DNA of 64,000 bases, taken from the IMG/VR virus record IMGVR_UViG_3300020198_000002, positions 52,602-116,601 of that record. One strand, written 5' to 3'. The position numbers were made by a program, and so were the translations under genes. The notes under the pieces are model-generated. The model had not been told where the DNA came from. It searched no databases and saw only the letters and a program-made list of their open reading frames with translations. The DNA is from a virus. This document shows positions 33,567 to 40,476 of the stretch, one piece after another; position 1 is the first letter of the stretch; the number at the start of each line of letters is the position of its first letter.

Positions 33567-34078
33567 ATATCTTTGCAACATCTCCTTGGCCTGCTGAAAG
33601 TGCTGTCTGTCTTCCAGATAAACACATTGTCAAAATGCCACTGGAGTGCTGCCAGATGCTTTCCATCGTGGCATCTGAAAAGTGGGGCCATAACTACGGC
33701 ACTCTGCCTAAAACTGACGGCACTCCCTACAAAACTGAAAAAGGTGCGTTTCGTAATCACCCCTGCACCAAATGGGCAATGGATAGTATCCACAATGCCT
33801 ATTGGTTGATCAAGTGGGGCATGAATCTGTGCGACGAATATTCTATTCGTTATGATAATAAAACGCATTCATGTTATAATACTCTTTTACAAGCGTATTA
33901 TCTTTTTCCACAAGGTAAAATAGACAAAGTAACACCATTTGCCCGTGCTATGCCAAATGAATTTAAACTTGACACAAGCATTGACACTTTTACTGCTTAC
34001 AAGATGTATATCGCATCCAAACCTTGGGTTGCATCTAATTATCTTCGTATGCCGCAACGAAAACCTGAGTGGGTATAA
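33563..34078 (+). CDS. Conserved phage protein of the CDKHVVKM type
   Basis: A 171-residue protein starting MNIFATSPWPAESAVCLPDK. The segment LPDKHIVKMPLECCQMLS, then NHPCTKWAMDSIHNAYWL and LCDEYSIRY are shared with a family of small proteins found in many tailed phages (typical form DKHVVKM-xxE-xxQ-L). Function unknown; conserved His, Cys and Glu suggest metal binding or an enzyme. It lies between clamp and clamp-loader genes and its ATG overlaps the gp45 stop, so it is part of the replisome operon. Confidence 0.6.
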   Translation: MNIFATSPWPAESAVCLPDKHIVKMPLECCQMLSIVASEKWGHNYGTLPKTDGTPYKTEKGAFRNHPCTKWAMDSIHNAYWLIKWGMNLCDEYSIRYDNKTHSCYNTLLQAYYLFPQGKIDKVTPFARAMPNEFKLDTSIDTFTAYKMYIASKPWVASNYLRMPQRKPEWV

Positions 34079-34083
34079 ACATT

Positions 34084-35034
34084 ATGAGTCGTAATGAATT
34101 TTTGTGGGTCGAAAAATATCGACCTAAAAATATTGAAGATTGTATTCTTCCTGAAAATATTAAAAAAACCTTTAGGGATTTTTTAGATCGTGGTGAATTA
34201 CCAAACATGCTTTTGGCTGGTCCCCCAGGAATTGGAAAAACTACAGTGGCAAAAGCCCTTTGTAATGAATTAGGAGTAGATTATTATGTCATTAACGGAT
34301 CTGACGAGGGACGATTTCTCGATACGGTACGGAACCAAGCCAAAAATTTTGCTTCGACCGTCTCACTTTCGGTATCTGATGCTAAGCACAAAGTCATCAT
34401 TATTGACGAAGCTGATAACACAACCCATGATGTACAGCTCCTCTTACGGGCAAATATTGAGACATTTCATAACAACTGCAGATTCATCTTCACCTGCAAT
34501 TACAGGAACAGGATTGTTGAACCAATCCAATCCCGATGTACGGTCATTGAATTTGGAGTCAACGGAAAAGACAAACCAGCAATTGCTGCCGCGTTCTTCA
34601 AAAGACTCACCGACATCTTGGAAAACGAGGGGATTACATTTGATAAGAAAGTTCTTCTAGAACTTGTAAATAAACATTTTCCAGATTGGCGTCGAGTGTT
34701 GAACGAATGTCAACGTCATTCGGTCGGTGGTGAAATCGATTCTTCCATTCTCGCTAGTTTTTCGGATGTAAATATCAATGATCTTATTAGAAATCTTAAA
34801 GAAAAAAAGTTTCCTGAAGTACGTAAATGGGTCGTCAATAATCTGGATAATGATCCTGGGGTACTTCTGCGTCGTGTTTACGATGCTCTTTTTGAAACCG
34901 TTGATGGTCCTAGCATTGCTGCTGCTGTGCTTATTATTGCTAAGTATCAGTATCAAATTGCCTTCGTAGCTGATCAAGAGATTAATCTCCTTGCTTGTCT
35001 AACCGAAATCATGTGTGAGTGTGAATTCAAATGA
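34084..35034 (+). CDS. gp44: gp44 clamp loader large subunit
   Basis: A 316-residue AAA+ ATPase (T4 gp44 319). WVEKYRPKNIEDCILP is the common clamp-loader start, Walker A GPPGIGKT is at 46-53, Walker B IIIDEAD near 110, and an SRC motif is in IQSRCTVIEF. With gp62 it opens and loads gp45. ATG 34084 gives the canonical N-terminus; an upstream in-frame alternative at 34069 adds only five residues. It overlaps the next gene by 4 nt. Confidence 0.95.
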   Translation: MSRNEFLWVEKYRPKNIEDCILPENIKKTFRDFLDRGELPNMLLAGPPGIGKTTVAKALCNELGVDYYVINGSDEGRFLDTVRNQAKNFASTVSLSVSDAKHKVIIIDEADNTTHDVQLLLRANIETFHNNCRFIFTCNYRNRIVEPIQSRCTVIEFGVNGKDKPAIAAAFFKRLTDILENEGITFDKKVLLELVNKHFPDWRRVLNECQRHSVGGEIDSSILASFSDVNINDLIRNLKEKKFPEVRKWVVNNLDNDPGVLLRRVYDALFETVDGPSIAAAVLIIAKYQYQIAFVADQEINLLACLTEIMCECEFK

Positions 35035-35591
35035 ATAGGAATCCTATTTCTGATCGTGAGTGGATTGGAAGTGCAGACATCAGTAAGTTTGGATCTTACA
35101 CAGATCGCAAAACTTCGTTTGATGATGATAAGGACATTGAATCATTTATTCTTTTTTTAAAACTTGTATATAATACAACGTCTTCTGTAGAAGACTACGT
35201 ATTCAAACCGAAACCATATGGACCATATGGTGTTGATCTGGGTATATTTAAAAACAATAAACTTGTTCTTGCTATAGACATTGAGAGATGGAGTAAGTGG
35301 AATGAAGAGTGGCCAAAAAATTATAAGTATGTTAGTTTTTTAAGTAGAAAATTGAAGTTTGTCCATAAACATAATAAATTCACCATGGTCTTTTTTAACT
35401 ATGATAGATCAAAATTTATTTGTGTAGATGGGGAAAATATAACAAAATATCCTTCTGGGGCTAGATATACGCAAGGCAAAATGGATTCCGTCATCAAAAT
35501 CCCATTTGATGATGCTCGTTTATATGGCAATAACTTGACAGAAAAAGAAAAATATTTATTTAAGAATCATACTATCCGTAAAATCAAATGA
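35031..35591 (+). CDS. Conserved hypothetical protein, possible PD-(D/E)xK-like fold
   Basis: A 186-residue basic protein that I do not recognise with certainty. YGPYGVDLGIFKNNKLVLAIDIERW has an aspartate followed by strand, then DIE, which resembles the D-(x)n-ExK core of restriction-endonuclease-like proteins, but the final lysine is not in place (DIER). YPSGARYTQGKM and IPFDDARLYG follow. It is coupled by overlaps to gp44 and to the next small membrane gene. A nuclease role is a weak inference only. Confidence 0.45.
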   Translation: MNRNPISDREWIGSADISKFGSYTDRKTSFDDDKDIESFILFLKLVYNTTSSVEDYVFKPKPYGPYGVDLGIFKNNKLVLAIDIERWSKWNEEWPKNYKYVSFLSRKLKFVHKHNKFTMVFFNYDRSKFICVDGENITKYPSGARYTQGKMDSVIKIPFDDARLYGNNLTEKEKYLFKNHTIRKIK

Positions 35592-35791
35592 GACATCAAG
35601 TTAAATCTAAATGGTATTACATCTTCTGGGGTGCCTGTGCCGTAGCGGTTGTCGGTGGTCAATTCTACGTTGGATCTGGTTATCGTGAGATGGCAGAAGC
35701 AACCAAGAATAATATCATTACAGTTCGGTGTGTGCCACCCTATCAGATCCCTGTTCAACCATACAGAAATAAAACAGGAGAGTTTGAGTAG
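35588..35791 (+). CDS. Small membrane protein
   Basis: A 67-residue protein with one hydrophobic segment (about residues 9-26, YYIFWGACAVAVVGGQFYVG) after a short basic start, predicting a single membrane helix with the N-terminus inside. The rest (REMAEATKNN, VPPYQIPVQP) is polar and would face the other side. Such a small protein is common in the gp44 neighbourhood of T4-like cyanophages. It overlaps the preceding gene by 4 nt. No function known. Confidence 0.55.
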   Translation: MRHQVKSKWYYIFWGACAVAVVGGQFYVGSGYREMAEATKNNIITVRCVPPYQIPVQPYRNKTGEFE

Positions 35792-35826
35792 ATTGCGTAA
35801 CCGATTAATTATAACAATCAGATTTA

Positions 35827-36369
35827 ATGAATAACGAATATACCCTACTTAATTGGAATTATATTAATGACAATAAACAAAATTTTATTGATCATCTGAC
35901 TCATTCTCATGAGTCCCTAGTAAATTATGGTATTCGGGATTCTACCTTCAAGTATACGGATTATAATATATTTGCTATAAGTTCTCCCTCTATTCACATG
36001 TATAAACTTTATTATGTGATACGGGAATTGGTTAGAAATAAACTACAAGATGAAAACCATTTGTGGATTCAATCCTGGTTAAATTTCCATACCCATGAAC
36101 AGGTATTGGGATGGCATAATCACGATGCCAGTTGGCATGGATATGTCTCCATTGAACCACAGGACACCTTTACGGAATTTGAAAACTGGAAAATAGATAA
36201 CAAATGTGGTAATATATACTTTGGTCCTGGACATAATAGACATAGAGTAGTCAATAATTCAAAATATACTGGACTCAGAATCACTATAGCATTTGATATA
36301 ATGACTGAACGTGATTGTGATTTATACGGAGACCCTACTCATAACTTTGGTTGTATGCCTTTTTTATAA
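35827..36369 (+). CDS. 2OG-Fe(II) oxygenase-like protein
   Basis: A 180-residue protein with features of a small jelly-roll oxygenase: SWLNFHTHEQVLGWHNHDASWHG with H97, H99 and D100, a GNIYFGPGHNRHRV strand with distal histidines (136, 139), and R151 in GLRITIAFDI. The family is abundant in marine cyanophages, substrates unknown. It lies 35 nt after the membrane protein and 1 nt before the DruA-like gene. One of nine such genes in this window. Confidence 0.62.
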   Translation: MNNEYTLLNWNYINDNKQNFIDHLTHSHESLVNYGIRDSTFKYTDYNIFAISSPSIHMYKLYYVIRELVRNKLQDENHLWIQSWLNFHTHEQVLGWHNHDASWHGYVSIEPQDTFTEFENWKIDNKCGNIYFGPGHNRHRVVNNSKYTGLRITIAFDIMTERDCDLYGDPTHNFGCMPFL

Positions 36370-36370
36370 T

Positions 36371-37489
36371 ATGATACTTGAAGTAGATGACGCTGTTTAT
36401 GCGGCAAACAAATTTATTGATTATTTTTCGAATAAGGGACGAATTGATGAATATCTTCGTACTGTAAAACTTGATAGGATGGCTCAGAAAACTCCAAGCC
36501 TTCCAGGGTTTGGGCCAGAAGATGATATGTTTTCTGATTTTGATATTCATCCAAATGATATGGACTTTAAAGTATATGCTGCCGGCGAATCTGGTAGTTA
36601 TACTAATCAGTTTTTTAATGATCGTTTGCAGATTACTACGTCACATGCAATTGAGGATTGTGTTCCTGGGAAATCATTGAAGTGGATTGTCCAAGAAACA
36701 AATACTAAAAAAATTGTAGGTTTCATAAGATTTGGTTCTCCCACAATTAATTCCAAACCTAGAAATCTTTGGCTCAATCAAGTTCCCGATTTGACTAGGT
36801 TTAATCGACATGCAATTATGGGGTTCATTATTGTTCCAACTCAACCCTTCGGATTTAATTATCTTGGGGGAAAATTACTCGCTCTTATGTGTTGTTCTCA
36901 TATGGCTAGAGAAACGTTAAATAATAAGTATGATGCAGATATTTGTTTGTTCGAGACCACTTCTTTGTATGGTTCTAGTAAAACATCATCTCAATATGAT
37001 GGACTGAAACCAATGATGAAGTATCGAGGACTCACTGAGAGTGATTTTACTCCTCTTCTGCATGATGATATTTTCCACGATCTAAACAAATGGTTTATAA
37101 TCAGGAACAACGACAAGACTTTAGTAAAGGAAGACGCATCGAGTCGCAAGCTGAAAACACAACAGAAGATGATATCAATTATCAAGAAAAGTTTACCTTC
37201 TCAAAAGGGTGTGGAGTTTCAGGATGCGATTGTAAATGCAAAAAATCTAACTGAAAAGAAAAGATTTTACACGTCTGACTATGGGTTTAGGAATTCTAGA
37301 GAAGTTATCTTGGGAATAGAAGATAAACTTATTCCCGCAGATAACCATGACAGGTATGATTTTTATAACTTAGTTTCTTGGTGGAAAAGAAAAGCTTCTA
37401 ACCGATATGAAACTTTGAAATCAGAGGGTAGATTAAGAACGGAACTAGAAACATGGAATATTAATTCAAATATTGATATTATACGATAA
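36371..37489 (+). CDS. DruA-like protein (DUF4338)
   Basis: A 372-residue protein. The central part, KIVGFIRFGSP, RNLWLNQ, FGFNYLGGKLLALMCCSH, then an ETTSLYGSSKTSSQYDGLK segment and FTPLLHDD, follows the conserved core of DUF4338, the family of DruA of the Druantia antiphage system (G-x-I-G-x-GSP, GGKLLALLALS, TT-LYG-SS-Y). The N-terminus is acidic and the C-terminal 100 residues are basic. I start at ATG 36371, which follows the 2OG gene directly; the frame is open 60 nt upstream but overlaps it. Here it is a stand-alone gene in a replication operon, without DruB-E, so a defence role is doubtful; a DNA-related enzyme is likelier. Confidence 0.65.
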   Translation: MILEVDDAVYAANKFIDYFSNKGRIDEYLRTVKLDRMAQKTPSLPGFGPEDDMFSDFDIHPNDMDFKVYAAGESGSYTNQFFNDRLQITTSHAIEDCVPGKSLKWIVQETNTKKIVGFIRFGSPTINSKPRNLWLNQVPDLTRFNRHAIMGFIIVPTQPFGFNYLGGKLLALMCCSHMARETLNNKYDADICLFETTSLYGSSKTSSQYDGLKPMMKYRGLTESDFTPLLHDDIFHDLNKWFIIRNNDKTLVKEDASSRKLKTQQKMISIIKKSLPSQKGVEFQDAIVNAKNLTEKKRFYTSDYGFRNSREVILGIEDKLIPADNHDRYDFYNLVSWWKRKASNRYETLKSEGRLRTELETWNINSNIDIIR

Positions 37490-37821
37490 TGCTTGGTAAA
37501 CATTGTTTTTTAAGTCTCTATGATTGCGATAGGACTGTATTAGATAGTAAAGATATTCTAATAGAAATAATAGAAAAAGCCGCAGAAATTTCTGGAGCAA
37601 CAGTAGTTCAAACCATTTACAAAAAATTTGAACCTCAGGGAGTTACTATCATTACTCTGCTTGAAGAAAGTCATATTAGTATCCACACTTGGCCAGAGAC
37701 TGGAGAAGCTGCTGTTGATATTTTTACCTGCGGTCAGAAATGCAAACCCACCAGGGGTGCGGATTATATCGTAGAAAAACTTGGACCCAGTAGTTACAAT
37801 ATGGATGTTGTTGACCGATGA
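37489..37821 (+). CDS. speD: S-adenosylmethionine decarboxylase
   Basis: A 110-residue prokaryotic class 1 AdoMet decarboxylase proenzyme. EESHISIHTWPE holds the self-cleavage site (E60-S61, the serine becoming pyruvoyl), H66 and the catalytic cysteine C81 in DIFTCGQK. The product decarboxylated AdoMet feeds spermidine synthesis. speD is a recurrent auxiliary metabolic gene of marine cyanophages. Its length is typical and all key residues are present, so it should be active. It overlaps gp62 by 4 nt, tying polyamine supply to replication genes. Confidence 0.93.
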   Translation: MLGKHCFLSLYDCDRTVLDSKDILIEIIEKAAEISGATVVQTIYKKFEPQGVTIITLLEESHISIHTWPETGEAAVDIFTCGQKCKPTRGADYIVEKLGPSSYNMDVVDR

Positions 37822-38207
37822 ACTATGATCTTAAGGATTATTTGAATTCAATTAATCACACAAAAGAAAATTTGATGGGATCTGATGATGTAATGTGGGA
37901 GAAAAAATATCCTGCATTTATTATCAATAAATGTCTATCTGGATTTGTAGATACAATTATGTTTGCAAATGAAATGAATATGAAACACGTTCTTCCATCA
38001 AAGTTGCAATATGACTTTTATCTAAATAGTATCAGGAAGAAAAAAAGATTTTCTCCTTGGCTAAGAAAAGAAAAAATTCAAAACCTTGATGCAGTAAAAT
38101 CGTACTATGGTTATAGTAATGATAAAGCAATGCAGGCTTTGAGAATCTTAAATAGAGAACAAATCGATTACATTAAAAAGCGACTTGATGTTGGAGGTAG
38201 AAAATGA
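37818..38207 (+). CDS. gp62: gp62 clamp loader small subunit
   Basis: A 129-residue gp62 homologue, shorter than T4 gp62 (187). DLKDYLNSINHTKENL and IINKCLSGFVDTIMFANEMN are the best conserved parts (cysteine-containing helix INK-LS also in T4), followed by LPSKLQYDFYLNSIRKKKRFSPW. It completes the gp44/62 loader. Between speD and regA, overlapping both by 4 nt; in T4 the order 44-62-regA-43 is the same apart from the inserted genes. Confidence 0.88.
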   Translation: MNYDLKDYLNSINHTKENLMGSDDVMWEKKYPAFIINKCLSGFVDTIMFANEMNMKHVLPSKLQYDFYLNSIRKKKRFSPWLRKEKIQNLDAVKSYYGYSNDKAMQALRILNREQIDYIKKRLDVGGRK

Positions 38208-38635
38208 CTGCATTTGCAGAACCCGAAATTAAATGGTCTCCCGACCAGATGGTTGAGGTGACTCTTAATGAACCCGATGATTTCCTGAAAGTTCGTGAAA
38301 CTTTGACTCGCATTGGAGTCGCTTCTAGAAAAGAAAAGAAAATATATCAGTCATGTCACATCTTACATAAACAAGGTAGATACTACATTGTTCACTTTAA
38401 GGAACTGTTTGCTCTGGATGGTAAACACGCCAACTTGACCGTGAATGATGTTCAACGTAGAAATAGGATTATAAATCTACTTTCTGACTGGGGACTAGTC
38501 TCTGTAGTAGATGATACTTCTACTAGTGACGTGGCTCCTCTCAATCAAATAAAAGTTCTTTCCTATAAGGATAAGGGTGATTGGACCTTAGAAAGTAAGT
38601 ATAATATTGGTAAGAAAAAGAAAGTAGAAAATTGA
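38204..38635 (+). CDS. regA: RegA translational repressor
   Basis: A 143-residue RegA (T4 122). VEVTLNEPDDFLKVRETLTRIG and the KQGRYYIVHFKELFALDGKHANLT region follow T4 RegA, including the lysine/arginine-rich RNA-binding face and the aromatic pair. RegA binds ribosome sites of early mRNAs and represses their translation. C-terminal 25 residues (YNIGKKKKVEN) are an added basic tail. It precedes a 2OG oxygenase gene by 9 nt. Confidence 0.93.
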   Translation: MTAFAEPEIKWSPDQMVEVTLNEPDDFLKVRETLTRIGVASRKEKKIYQSCHILHKQGRYYIVHFKELFALDGKHANLTVNDVQRRNRIINLLSDWGLVSVVDDTSTSDVAPLNQIKVLSYKDKGDWTLESKYNIGKKKKVEN

Positions 38636-38644
38636 GGATGTTGA

Positions 38645-39214
38645 ATGATTTTGGTGCCTCCCTGCTCTCCCCCAGAGGGAGCAACGTGCCCTTTTGTATA
38701 TGCAGATGGGGTCTTTACGGAACAGGAACTTGATAAAATAGATTGCATAGTTGGTGGACTGGAGTTAACTGATGCTGGAACTCAGATATACAATGAAAAT
38801 TATAGAAATTCTTTAGTATCTTTCTTTGATTCTAATGATGAAACTAACTGGATTTTTAACAAACTTGTCCATGTAGTCCATCAATTAAACTCAAAATATT
38901 ACAGATTCAATCTATCCGTGATGGATAGTATTCAATATGCTTTTTATGATTCTGAGTTTGGTGGAAAATATGATTGGCACCATGATTACAATGAGGGACT
39001 TTTTCCATCTAGAAAATTGACAGTAGTCGTTCAGTTATCCGAACCAGAAGAATATGATGGTGGGATTTTGGAAATATTCCCAGATTCTCAGGTAGAAAAG
39101 AAACGAGGATTGGTTTGTATGTTTCCCTCATATGCATATCATAGAGTTACTCCTATTGTTTCTGGTAAAAGAAAAGTTCTAGTCGCTTGGATATGGGGCC
39201 CGCCATTCAGTTAA
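38645..39214 (+). CDS. 2OG-Fe(II) oxygenase, PKHD-type hydroxylase-like
   Basis: A 189-residue oxygenase with an H112-H-D114 metal motif in YDWHHDYNEG, a KLTVVVQLSEPEEYDGGILEIFP strand characteristic of PKHD hydroxylases, distal H166 in YAYHRVTP and R176 in SGKRKVLVAWIWGP. All catalytic residues are present. Such proteins hydroxylate proline or other residues or nucleobases; the substrate is unknown. The gene lies after regA and before a terminator, ending this operon segment. Confidence 0.75.
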   Translation: MILVPPCSPPEGATCPFVYADGVFTEQELDKIDCIVGGLELTDAGTQIYNENYRNSLVSFFDSNDETNWIFNKLVHVVHQLNSKYYRFNLSVMDSIQYAFYDSEFGGKYDWHHDYNEGLFPSRKLTVVVQLSEPEEYDGGILEIFPDSQVEKKRGLVCMFPSYAYHRVTPIVSGKRKVLVAWIWGPPFS

Positions 39215-39228
39215 CCGAATAAAAATAT

Positions 39229-39252
39229 ACGGGATTTATCACCCGTTTTTTT
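39229..39252 (+). terminator. Rho-independent terminator after the PKHD-type gene
   Basis: Stem ACGGG/CCCGT with an eight-base loop, followed by seven T. Confidence 0.8.
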
Positions 39253-39263
39253 GTACGATGTCT

Positions 39264-39293
39264 TATAATTACTATTGAACGCCTTCGGGGTTC
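39264..39293 (+). promoter_or_regulatory. hsp20 promoter -10 and 5 prime leader hairpin
   Basis: TATAAT at 39264-39269, without a clear -35, would start transcription near 39276. Exactly there a hairpin begins (39277-39293): GAAC, one bulged G, CC, loop TTCG, GGGTTC, that is a C(UUCG)G tetraloop. It would sit at the very 5 prime end of the hsp20 mRNA and could protect it. Confidence 0.5.
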
Positions 39294-39329
39294 ACAAAAC
39301 ATAAACTCGCTTTTAAAGGAGCTACTATA

Positions 39330-39764
39330 ATGACTAACCTTACAAGGTATGCTGCTGCGGATCTTCCTGCACTGATGGACAGAATCACTCGCAATAGTAT
39401 TGGTATGGATGAATACTTTGATCGAATTTTTAATCTTCATGAAACTACATCAAATTATCCTCCCTATAATCTTATTCAAGTAAATAATGTTGAGTCGTAT
39501 TTGGAAATTGCGCTCGCGGGGTTTAGAAGGGAAGAAGTCAATGTATTCACAGAGTATGGAAAACTTTTTGTTGAGGGACAAAAAAAAGAAGTCGATGAGG
39601 ATAGGACGTTTGTCCACAAGGGAGTGGCTAGCAGAAGTTTTAAACGAGCGTGGACTCTATCCGATGACACCGAAGTTGGGGAGGTCACATTTGAGGACGG
39701 ACTTCTACGGATCGTACTTAGGAAAATAGTTCCAGAACATCATGCTCGCAAAGATTATCTCTAA
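39330..39764 (+). CDS. hsp20: Small heat-shock protein Hsp20
   Basis: A 144-residue alpha-crystallin-type chaperone. The domain runs from YPPYNLIQVNNVESYLEIALAGF to EDGLLRIVLRK, with the conserved A-x-x-x-G-L-like LSDDTEVGEVTFEDGLL and a short C-terminal tail in place of a clear IxI motif. The N-terminus is short. Hsp20 is a common gene of T4-like cyanophages and probably protects proteins or assembly intermediates. AAAGGAG is the ribosome site. It forms its own unit between two terminators. Confidence 0.92.
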   Translation: MTNLTRYAAADLPALMDRITRNSIGMDEYFDRIFNLHETTSNYPPYNLIQVNNVESYLEIALAGFRREEVNVFTEYGKLFVEGQKKEVDEDRTFVHKGVASRSFKRAWTLSDDTEVGEVTFEDGLLRIVLRKIVPEHHARKDYL

Positions 39765-39787
39765 ATATATTTGAATATCGTCGGCGC

Positions 39788-39830
39788 GAGGAGGACCTGG
39801 CAAAATCCAGGTTGACTCCTCCTTTTTTTT
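39788..39830 (+). terminator. Rho-independent terminator after hsp20
   Basis: Long two-part stem: GAGGAG/CTCCTC outside and ACCTGG/CCAGGT inside, loop CAAAAT, followed by a run of eight T. Confidence 0.92.
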
Positions 39831-39860
39831 GTGGTAGAGTGGAGTGTATTCGGTAATAGT

Positions 39861-40178
39861 ATGACGATAAAATTACTTTTGCTTAAGTCTGGAGAAGAAG
39901 TAATTGCTAATGTGCAAGAACTTGTAGATGAAGATGAGAAACCATTGTTCATCGTGCTCACAGATCCGTTTATGGTAAAACTTGTAGAGAATCCAGAACT
40001 ATTGGTAGAGGGAGTATCTTCCGATCAGAAGAATAGGTATAGTGTAAAGTTTTATCAGTGGATGCCTTTGTCTGCAGAAAATAGAATTGCAGTGGATCCA
40101 ACCTGGATTGTAACCGCAGTTGAACCATTAGAACTAGTAAAAAAATCCTATATGGAGAAAACCAATGGATGTGAATGA
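39861..40178 (+). CDS. Sm-like phage protein, copy 2
   Basis: A 105-residue protein with the same strand pattern as the gene at 23369: TIKLLLLKSGEEVIANV, FIVLTDPFMVKL, FYQWMP and IAVDPTWIVTAVEP. The SGEE(V/I) and DP(F/V) positions are shared. I start at ATG 39861, not farther upstream. It begins the transcription unit of DNA polymerase after the hsp20 terminator, though no clear promoter was found. It overlaps copy 3 by 14 nt, so the two could form hetero-oligomeric rings. Confidence 0.6.
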   Translation: MTIKLLLLKSGEEVIANVQELVDEDEKPLFIVLTDPFMVKLVENPELLVEGVSSDQKNRYSVKFYQWMPLSAENRIAVDPTWIVTAVEPLELVKKSYMEKTNGCE

Positions 40179-40476
40179 CGTAAATATTCAAATCATATTA
40201 TTGTCCAATGACGAAGTATTAATTACTCAAATAGAGGAAATTGTTGCTGATCTTGGTGAACCAAATTGTAGATTAATTTCTCCCTATAAGATCGTTTGTA
40301 GTCCAAGTGATAGATCTTATGATACAGTTAGTACATTTGATGCCGATAAACTAGTTCCTTGGCTAAGTAATTTCACCGACGATTCGGAAATTCTTATTTC
40401 TTCGGATAAGATACTCACAATAGTTGAACCACATAAACATATTATTGATCTTTACTTGAAATTGGCCACAACATGA
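40165..40476 (+). CDS. Sm-like phage protein, copy 3
   Basis: A 103-residue protein following the same pattern: NIQIILLSNDEVLITQIEE, RLISPYKIVC, LVPWLSNF and ILISSDKILTIVEPHKHII. The GEE of the other copies is replaced by NDE, and the W in the PW position is retained. It overlaps copy 2 and gp43 (4 nt). Three Sm-like genes in 17 kb, two of them adjacent, is notable. Binding partner unknown; regulation of polymerase mRNA is a speculation from position. Confidence 0.58.
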   Translation: MDVNDVNIQIILLSNDEVLITQIEEIVADLGEPNCRLISPYKIVCSPSDRSYDTVSTFDADKLVPWLSNFTDDSEILISSDKILTIVEPHKHIIDLYLKLATT

